Source of the DNA: PVC group bacterium
GTDB lineage: Bacteria > Verrucomicrobiota > Kiritimatiellia > CAIKKV01 > PXCX01
Direction: 5' to 3'
Assembly (NCBI GenBank): GCA_003567575.1
Contig: PWZG01000308.1
Location: 1-11,676, forward strand
DNA length: 11,676 bases
Under the pieces are notes generated by a model. That model searched no databases and was not told the DNA's origin. It saw only the letters and a program-made list of their open reading frames with translations. The position numbers and the translations under genes are program-made. Of this stretch, positions 6,773-11,676 are shown piece by piece. How positions within the stretch are numbered: position 1 is the stretch's first letter; every line of letters starts with the position of its first letter.

Positions 6773-8738
6773 TTTCCGCAAGCAACCTGACGGTTTCCAG
6801 GTAGTTGGTCCAGGACACATCGGACGGAATACCGTGATCGCAGGTGGGTATGTACCCGCCCGATCGGACGACCGGCTCGATACGCCGGATTTCGTCTTCC
6901 AAAATCTTGCCCCCGCGCGCCATCGCCCGTTTATCAACGCCGCCGCGATACGCCATGCGTTGCCCGAATTGTTCACGGAACGCGACAATATCGTTGCCGG
7001 CGGCTACCTCGATGGGATCGCAACAGTTAATATCGGCTTCTATCCAAAGCGGAATCAATTCACCGATAAAACCATCGGAATCGACGTCGAAAACCGGTAC
7101 GCCGGCATCGCGGGCCAGCTTACGCCAGCGTATCCAGACCGGCAGCAGGAACTCGCGCGCCATGGCCGGCGAGATCATCGAAAACTGTTTGTAAGCCATA
7201 TCTTCCGATATATGAATGGCGTCCGGCACTACGAAATCGAAGGCTTTTTCCATCAAACGCGCCACGTACGCACTCCAGAAATCGATCATATCGCGCAAAA
7301 AACCGGGATCGTCATGAAACATCATGCACAGATTCTCGAATCCCAACCATTCGCGTAATTGCCAAAACGGACCCGAGAACGAGAACGCGAGCGGCTCGCG
7401 GCGATCCCGCAGACGGCGACCGCGTTCGGCGGCATCCGGTGGCAAGCGCGCGGGATCGTCGGCATTGTAGCGGGTTTTCATCTGTTCCCAGTCAGCCGGC
7501 GTTTCGACCGGACACTTAATCCAGCGACGGGTAACAAAATCGATGGCGTTGCGCAGGTATTCCGGCGAAAATTCCTTGCCGATCTCGCAAACATTGCCTT
7601 TCCAGTCCTGTACCACCTGGGAATTGTCACGCACTTCAATGACCTTTTCCTCGAATTGAGGGATCATTTTGGACTCGACTCCAAATCCGGGTTGCTCCGT
7701 CACCGGATCAAGTTCAATGCCCAATTGCTGGCAGGCATATCGGAAAATGTTTCCCATGCCATCTATTTCAGGCGGCAATCCCTGTCGATGCCAGGCAGCG
7801 CGGGTCGATTCGCGGCCACCGCCCGGCGAGAGCGGGATGCGATCGGGTTGCCTGAACAGTAAGGTGTTGAGATATCTTTCGCGTGCAGTCTGTTTTGACG
7901 GTTTATTCTTCACGTTGCGCGGCTCCTTTGAAGACGACGACTCGGGCATTGCGGCGACGAAACCGTTGCGGGCTCGCGCCAGATACTCGCGCGCCAGCAA
8001 TCGATATGAACGCGCGCCGGCTGAATGTGGATCGTGCGCAAGCACAGGCAAACCATGGCTGGGCGCTTCACTGATCCGGACATTGCGGGGAATCATTACG
8101 CGAAAAACCTTTTGCGGAAAATGGCGGCGTACTTCGTCGGCCACCTGACGACCCAGATTGGTTCGCGCATCGTACATGGTCATTAAAATCCCGGCAATTT
8201 CAAGTCCGGGATTGACGCCGCCCTGCTTCAACTGCAGCAGCAACTTCTTGAGGGCGCCGAGCCCTTCCAGCGCATAATACTCGGATTGAACCGGGATCAG
8301 CAGCGTATGGGCGGCAGCCAGTGCGTTGATGGTAAGGATTCCCAGCGAGGGCGGACAATCGACGAGGATGAATGCATAGCGATTCTCGTCAAGTAACGGT
8401 TGCAAGACATCCCTGAAGCGGTACACATGCCGGTCGGCGCGCGCCACATCGATCTCGGCGCCGGCCAATTCCAGTTCGGATGGGACCAGATCCAATCCTT
8501 TGATTTCCGTTGGACGGATCAGTGTTTGAATGGCGCGTTCCCCAAGCAGTGCCTCGTAAAGCGTTTCGCCGGCATCCGGTGCAATGCCGAGCCCGCTGGT
8601 GGCATTGGCCTGCGGATCCAAATCGATCAACAACACCCGGCGGCGCGGGCCGGCGATGCCGCACGCAAGATTAATTGCCGTCGTCGTTTTACCGACGCCG
8701 CCCTTTTGATTGGCAAGGACCGTTACGTGGGAATTCAT
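6756..8738 (-). CDS. Fused ORF: ParA/Soj-family ATPase plus URO-D-family (MtaA/CmuA-like) domain
   Basis: The 660-codon ORF has two complete parts. Residues 1 to about 257 form a Soj-type ParA ATPase: deviant Walker A KGGVGKTT (12-19), LIDLDPQ (37-43), Walker B region LVDCPPS (125-131), PVQSEYYALEGL (149-160) and IPRNVRISEAPSHGLPV (216-232). Residues from about 284 form a URO-D-fold TIM barrel: ARERYLNTLLF, SEDMAYK (511-517), DVDSDG (551-556), DPIEVAAG (574-581), GGVDKRA (599-605) and GGYIPTCDHGIP (627-638). Residues 258-283 are a Ser/Lys-rich linker. The arginine-rich N-terminal HemE motif is absent, so haem synthesis is unlikely; related proteins are MtaA/CmuA-like methyltransferases and large uncharacterised PVC families. 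The start overlaps leuD as ATGA. No parB is present. The join may be a true fusion, two genes lacking a stop between them, or an assembly error. No function for the pair is known to me. Confidence 0.8.
   Translation of the reverse strand: MNSHVTVLANQKGGVGKTTTAINLACGIAGPRRRVLLIDLDPQANATSGLGIAPDAGETLYEALLGERAIQTLIRPTEIKGLDLVPSELELAGAEIDVARADRHVYRFRDVLQPLLDENRYAFILVDCPPSLGILTINALAAAHTLLIPVQSEYYALEGLGALKKLLLQLKQGGVNPGLEIAGILMTMYDARTNLGRQVADEVRRHFPQKVFRVMIPRNVRISEAPSHGLPVLAHDPHSAGARSYRLLAREYLARARNGFVAAMPESSSSKEPRNVKNKPSKQTARERYLNTLLFRQPDRIPLSPGGGRESTRAAWHRQGLPPEIDGMGNIFRYACQQLGIELDPVTEQPGFGVESKMIPQFEEKVIEVRDNSQVVQDWKGNVCEIGKEFSPEYLRNAIDFVTRRWIKCPVETPADWEQMKTRYNADDPARLPPDAAERGRRLRDRREPLAFSFSGPFWQLREWLGFENLCMMFHDDPGFLRDMIDFWSAYVARLMEKAFDFVVPDAIHISEDMAYKQFSMISPAMAREFLLPVWIRWRKLARDAGVPVFDVDSDGFIGELIPLWIEADINCCDPIEVAAGNDIVAFREQFGQRMAYRGGVDKRAMARGGKILEDEIRRIEPVVRSGGYIPTCDHGIPSDVSWTNYLETVRLLAEITGWR
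7911..7928 (-). promoter_or_regulatory. Internal Shine-Dalgarno and GTG start for the URO-D half
   Basis: Within the fused ORF, AAGGAG (7928-7923) stands 9 nt before an in-frame GTG at 7913 (codon 276), exactly at the domain boundary. Initiation there would give a free 385-aa URO-D-family protein, a normal length for that family. The GTG is followed by A, so a TGA in the +1 frame overlaps it (GTGA), the layout usually seen when two coupled genes abut. This suggests separate translation now or in the recent past. Confidence 0.6.
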
Positions 8739-9286
8739 TGGCGGGTGGGAATCATTCCGGTTTCACGAGCGTAGGCGAACAGTCCGCCGGCGGCAATAAC
8801 CGGCGCGGCAGCGCCGAGGTTCTTGAGAGAAAAGACCGAGCCATCACTGAGACGTGTCAACTCATAACTATCCAAATCCAAGCGAATGGTTTCGCCGGTG
8901 ATCAGGATATCGCACAACCGTTTTTCCGCCTCGATCGGAAACAGTTCGCCGGTAGCAATGACGTTACGGAAAAAAATACGCGCGAACGATTCGGCAACCA
9001 CCGCGCGCACACCGGCGGCGCCCAACGCAATCGGCGCATGTTCACGCGATGAACCGCAGCCAAAATTGCGGCCGGCAACGATAATGCCGTAATCCGTCTT
9101 GTTCTGGTTTTCGGCGACAAACGGCGGATACGTTTCCGGCAAACCGCATAAGGCGTACGACCCCAACTTCGCGTACTCCTCTTCGATCGTCGGCACCAGG
9201 TTAAGGTAACACGCCGGAATAATCTGGTCCGTATCTATATTGTCGCCAAGGACGTATATCTTGCTTTCGAATATGCGTTCGTTCAT
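8735..9286 (-). CDS. leuD: 3-isopropylmalate dehydratase small subunit (chloroplast-like type)
   Basis: Together with LeuC it isomerises 2-isopropylmalate to 3-isopropylmalate in leucine synthesis; this subunit supplies the swivelling domain. The 183-aa product has GDNIDTDQIIPA (residues 14-25), LGSYALCGLPETYPPF (41-56) and GRNFGCGSSREHAP (72-85), then AAPVIAAGGLFAYARETGMIP at the C-terminus. The last stretch and LGSYAL-GLP closely resemble, from memory, plant plastid small subunits rather than E. coli LeuD. I chose the ATG at 9286, which has GAG 7 nt upstream and begins the conserved region; an ATG at 9331 adds 15 unconserved residues. It lies 62 nt after leuC and its stop overlaps the parA start. 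Homoaconitase or dimethylmalate dehydratase small subunits are alternatives. Confidence 0.9.
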   Translation of the reverse strand: MNERIFESKIYVLGDNIDTDQIIPACYLNLVPTIEEEYAKLGSYALCGLPETYPPFVAENQNKTDYGIIVAGRNFGCGSSREHAPIALGAAGVRAVVAESFARIFFRNVIATGELFPIEAEKRLCDILITGETIRLDLDSYELTRLSDGSVFSLKNLGAAAPVIAAGGLFAYARETGMIPTRQ

Positions 9287-9348
9287 GATGTTTCTCGTTC
9301 TCCGGTCGCGGGCCTGGCAACTTCGATTCACTTTCGATTGTCACCGGC

Positions 9349-10680
9349 TCAAATAAATTCGCGCGGATCGGTAATACGGCCCCGGACCGCCGATGCCGCC
9401 GCCGTCAAAGGGGATGCCAAATAAATCGACGACTGTTTTGAACCCATTCGTCCGATAAAATTGCGGTTCGTGGTGCTGACAACGGTTTCCGATCCGCTCG
9501 TCCGCCCGAAGGTATCCGTCGGCCCCCCCAAACAGGCGGCACAGGACGGCGGCGCCGGGTCAAGACAGCCTGCCTCGGCAAATATGGTTTTGAGCGGCTT
9601 TCCAGCAATCGTTTCGGTTTCCAGGCCACGTGCCACCTCTGCCGTCGCCGGAACCAGAAATGTATCGACCGTAACCTTGCGCCCCGCCAGAAGACGGGCG
9701 GCGGCCATGAAATCCGTCAATTTCCCGCCGGTACACGAACCGATATAGACCCGGTCGATGGTAACATCGTTGCAATCTGCCGCCGGCATATAATTGGACG
9801 GCAAATGCGGCCCGGCGACGCAGGGAACCAGGTTCCCGGCCGCATAGCGATGTTCGCCGGCCACGTCGGCATTCGCATCGCCGGTGACCGGCGTATACGA
9901 ACGCAGGGTACGACGGCGGACATATTCCTCCGCCTTGGCATCGGCGGCCATGATTCCGTTTTTGGCGCCGGCTTCTATGGCCATATTGCAAATCGTCATA
10001 CGTTCTTCAATCGATAGCTTGTCGATTGTGGAGCCGCTGAATTCCATGGCGCAATAATTTGCGCCGTCAACCCCGATGTCGCCGATGATCCGCAGGATGA
10101 TATCCTTGGCCATTACACCGTCCGGTAAATCGCCTTCAAGCAAAAAACGCAGTGTCGGCGGCACCTTGAGCAACAGACGACCGGTGCCCATCACGAAACC
10201 GGCATCGGTATTGCCGATCCCGGTTGCGAACGCGCCCAGCGCGCCATGCGTGCAGGTGTGCGAATCGGTGCCGAAAATCACTTCGCCGGGCCGGACATGC
10301 CCCTCCTGGGGCAACGCGACGTGACAGACACCACGATAGGACGGCGTTCCCGGATCGTAATAATACGGTAATTCCTGGTTGCGCACGAACTCGCGCAATG
10401 TATCTACGTTTCGATGCGCTTTCTCATCAGCGGTAAAAATATAATGGTCGGGAATGATCACCACGCCGTCACGCGACCAGACGCGGGCATCGCGACCGAA
10501 TTCGCGTTCGAAAACACCGATCGTGCCCGGTCCGCACACATCGTGCGTCAACAGGATATCCGCTTTGACCCATACATTATCGTCCGGCCGCACCGCCGCA
10601 ACACCGGCGGCGCGCGCCAGGATTTTTTCCGTCAGCGTCATTTGTCGATTCTTGGTCATGTTCAATTCATCGGTCTTCAT
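9349..10680 (-). CDS. leuC: 3-isopropylmalate dehydratase large subunit (chloroplast-like type)
   Basis: This aconitase-superfamily subunit carries the [4Fe-4S] cluster for isopropylmalate isomerisation. The 443-aa protein contains THDVCGPGTIG, PDHYIFT, GTDSHTCTHGALGAFATGIGNTD, FSGSTID, YIGSCTGG with C316, PPSCAACLGGP with C380 and C383 as the other cluster ligands, and TTNRNFIGRMGS. The C-terminal YLASP-TAAASA--G-ITDPREF matches plant plastid LeuC as I remember it. The ATG at 10680 follows the preceding stop by 6 nt, with GAGGG 11-13 nt upstream. ATGs at 10659 and 10641 are alternatives; the last begins MTLTEKILARA, where homology starts. The adjacent leuD makes LeuC more likely than homoaconitase, though no leuA or leuB is present to confirm the pathway. 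Confidence 0.92.
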   Translation of the reverse strand: MKTDELNMTKNRQMTLTEKILARAAGVAAVRPDDNVWVKADILLTHDVCGPGTIGVFEREFGRDARVWSRDGVVIIPDHYIFTADEKAHRNVDTLREFVRNQELPYYYDPGTPSYRGVCHVALPQEGHVRPGEVIFGTDSHTCTHGALGAFATGIGNTDAGFVMGTGRLLLKVPPTLRFLLEGDLPDGVMAKDIILRIIGDIGVDGANYCAMEFSGSTIDKLSIEERMTICNMAIEAGAKNGIMAADAKAEEYVRRRTLRSYTPVTGDANADVAGEHRYAAGNLVPCVAGPHLPSNYMPAADCNDVTIDRVYIGSCTGGKLTDFMAAARLLAGRKVTVDTFLVPATAEVARGLETETIAGKPLKTIFAEAGCLDPAPPSCAACLGGPTDTFGRTSGSETVVSTTNRNFIGRMGSKQSSIYLASPLTAAASAVRGRITDPREFI

Positions 10681-10686
10681 CCTTCG

Positions 10687-11415
10687 TCATTCCCTCGGCC
10701 CCAGCAATGAATAAAAACGGTCCTCGTACTCCTCGAATAATCCGTACTTCTGCAACTTTTGACCGAGCGGCTTGATCCGTTCCGCATTCCGGGCCGCCTC
10801 CGCGAAATCAGCCTCGATTTCATTGCGGACCGCCCGCGGCACGCCGCCCACATCGTCCAGTAAATGCCGACGCCGAATGTCGCGGACATTACCGGGCGCC
10901 GATTCACGAATGACATCCACCATCAGTTTCAGCAGGCATACTTCCCATGGTTCATCCACGCCAACGACCACGGCCGCCATGGGATCGTCTTTCGATGCGA
11001 TCCGTTTGCATACGCGTTCGCAAACGGTTTCCAGCGAGTCGGAAACGATTTCCTCGCTGATTTCTTTTTTGCGTATCACGAAACCGTACTGTAATATCTG
11101 TAAATCGCCTTCGTGTGTCCGCAACCAATCGGCATACTTCTCGGCTTCTTCGCCGAATCCGTCCAGCAGGGAACCGGCGTACGAGGACGGGGTCATGATC
11201 TGCGGACGCTGCGCCTGAATGCGGCCTTCGCGTATACGTATCCGGTCGACGCTATCCAGTAACTCGGTGATCAAATGATAGTTGAGAATCGTCGCGCCAA
11301 ACGTTTCCAAACGACGCGCCGGCGTCACCAATATCCGCGTATTATTGACGGCATACCAAATATCGTGTTGTTTATAAGGCTGATCAGGTTGCATGATTGC
11401 TGGGCAAGATACCAT
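10687..11415 (-). CDS. Conserved-looking protein of unknown function upstream of leuC
   Basis: I do not recognise a named domain. The 242-aa product is soluble and highly charged, with no signal peptide or membrane segment. Its N-terminal part reads IWYAVNNTRILVTPARRLETFG and continues TILNYHLITELLDSV, then RIREGRIQAQRPQIMTP. The middle includes KYADWLRTHEGDLQILQYGF, and later VGVDEPWEVCLLKLMVD, followed by a charged helical tail ending EEYEDRFYSLLGPRE. The style is that of a real, conserved protein rather than a chance ORF, and I have a vague recollection of similar proteins in PVC genomes. The start is uncertain: ATG 11415 or ATG 11394 (MQPDQPYKQHDIWYAV), neither with a good Shine-Dalgarno. 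The stop is 6 nt before leuC, so it heads the leu operon. Its role cannot be stated. Confidence 0.75.
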   Translation of the reverse strand: MVSCPAIMQPDQPYKQHDIWYAVNNTRILVTPARRLETFGATILNYHLITELLDSVDRIRIREGRIQAQRPQIMTPSSYAGSLLDGFGEEAEKYADWLRTHEGDLQILQYGFVIRKKEISEEIVSDSLETVCERVCKRIASKDDPMAAVVVGVDEPWEVCLLKLMVDVIRESAPGNVRDIRRRHLLDDVGGVPRAVRNEIEADFAEAARNAERIKPLGQKLQKYGLFEEYEDRFYSLLGPRE

Positions 11416-11422
11416 GACCGAC

Positions 11423-11447
11423 CATGGAATTCAACCCTAATTCCATG
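11423..11447 (-). promoter_or_regulatory. Perfect 9-bp inverted repeat in the leader of the leuC operon
   Basis: CATGGAATT (11423-11431) and AATTCCATG (11439-11447) are exact reverse complements separated by 7 nt. The repeat ends 8 bp before the ATG at 11415. In the minus-strand RNA the loop is AGGGTTG, which contains an AGGG that could act as a weak Shine-Dalgarno hidden in a loop. It could be a protein operator or a 5' leader hairpin controlling the operon. There is no direct evidence for either, and no convincing sigma-70 promoter was found upstream. Confidence 0.4.
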
Positions 11448-11529
11448 AAGGTTCCCGTTTTAGTGACTTATGCAAGCATGTTTGCCCAGAAAACCAAGAA
11501 AAATGACGCGGAGATATGGATGGAATCGG

Positions 11530-11550
11530 GTGTCGCGTGTCGGGGTGTCG
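11530..11550 (+). repeat. Short GTGTCG repeat cluster
   Basis: GTGTCG occurs three times within 21 bp (11530-11535, 11537-11542, 11545-11550), and GGTGTC recurs at 11571 and 11600. It lies in non-coding DNA between the leu operon leader and the palindromic element. It may be a degenerate tandem repeat; no function is evident. Confidence 0.4.
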
Positions 11551-11601
11551 GGTGATCTCTGACATCTTGTGGTGTCCGACAAATGGTGTGAATCAATCCG
11601 G

Positions 11602-11676
11602 TGTCATCCCGAGCTTGTCGAGGGATCTGCGGCCGTCGCGGCGTGCCGAGATTCCTCGACTTCGCTCGGAATGACA
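11602..11676. repeat. Long imperfect palindromic intergenic repeat
   Basis: The left arm starts TGTCATCCCGAGC and continues GTCGAGGGATCT (11602-11628). The right arm, read in reverse complement from 11676, starts TGTCATTCCGAGC and continues GTCGAGGAATCT (11676-11649). They pair over about 24 of 27 positions, broken by one C-A mismatch and a small TT/CTT internal loop and including one G-U pair. A 20-nt GC-rich centre adds a further CGGC/GCCG pairing. The TGTCAT...ATGACA ends suggest a complete unit of 75 bp ending at the window edge. It resembles dispersed palindromic repeats that I recall from several bacterial genomes. It could also act as a bidirectional terminator. No second copy lies in this window. 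Confidence 0.7.

Noticed and set aside
6756..7913. HemE (uroporphyrinogen decarboxylase of haem synthesis)
   Set aside because: The domain has the URO-D fold motifs but lacks the N-terminal arginine-rich substrate motif (RQAGRY-like) of true HemE, and its SEDMAYK, GGVDKRA and DHGIP features fit the uncharacterised methyltransferase-like family instead.
9287..9348. leuC-leuD gap as a regulatory element (near-direct repeat AATCGAA, and distant CCGGT/ACCGG arms)
   Set aside because: The repeats are short and the arms are far apart with only 5 bp; nothing beyond a spacer with the leuD ribosome binding site is supported.
11423..11447. T-box leader suggested by the AGGGTTG loop
   Set aside because: Only the AGGGT portion resembles the T-box core AGGGTGG; there is no UGG-containing antiterminator bulge, no specifier loop and no terminator stem.
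11486..11530. Sigma-70 promoter for the leu operon (TTGGTT ... CATAAG)
   Set aside because: The boxes are poor matches and the spacer is 19 bp; too weak to annotate.
11444..11565. A 40-codon frame on the minus strand beginning at the ATG at 11565
   Set aside because: It has no ribosome binding site, no Leu-codon run and runs through the repeat-like DNA; it looks like a chance frame.

Overview
This 11.7 kb window is densely packed, moderately GC-rich bacterial chromosome. It holds eleven protein-coding genes; ten are on the minus strand and only def is on the plus strand. No tRNA, rRNA, CRISPR array, transposase or phage gene is visible. The gene content suggests a Gram-negative, environmental lineage of the PVC superphylum or a nearby candidate phylum. 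The reasons are a URO-D-family protein of the type abundant in Planctomycetes, Lentisphaerae and Kiritimatiellae, a chloroplast-like LeuC/LeuD pair, and a ribosomal-protein operon running into arginine genes. This taxonomic guess is inference from recalled family distributions, not a search.

Left block (1-6132, minus strand): a strong promoter (TTGACA, 17 bp, TATATT) precedes rplM (L13) and rpsI (S9). These run with gaps of 2-21 nt or small overlaps into argJ, argB, argD, argG and a thiD that leaves the window at its left edge. ArgJ supplies and recycles acetyl groups, ArgB phosphorylates N-acetylglutamate, ArgD transaminates, and ArgG condenses citrulline with aspartate. argC, argF and argH are not in the window. 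Arginine synthesis therefore appears to be co-transcribed with translation machinery.

Middle (6173-6772, plus strand): def (peptide deformylase) is transcribed divergently from rplM from its own promoter with a perfect TATAAT. Its 3' end overlaps the convergent neighbour by 17 bp.

Right block (6756-11415, minus strand): in transcription order, a conserved-looking protein of unknown function, leuC, leuD, and a 660-codon ORF joining a complete Soj/ParA-type ATPase to a complete URO-D-family (MtaA/CmuA-like) domain. The genes are tightly spaced, with an ATGA stop/start overlap between leuD and the fused ORF. An internal AAGGAG plus GTG at the fusion junction suggests the URO-D half may also be made separately. 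This fusion is the most unusual item in the window.

Right edge (11416-11676): non-coding. It contains a perfect 9-bp inverted repeat just upstream of the first gene of the leu block, short GTGTCG repeats, and a long palindromic element (TGTCAT...ATGACA) that resembles dispersed intergenic repeats.
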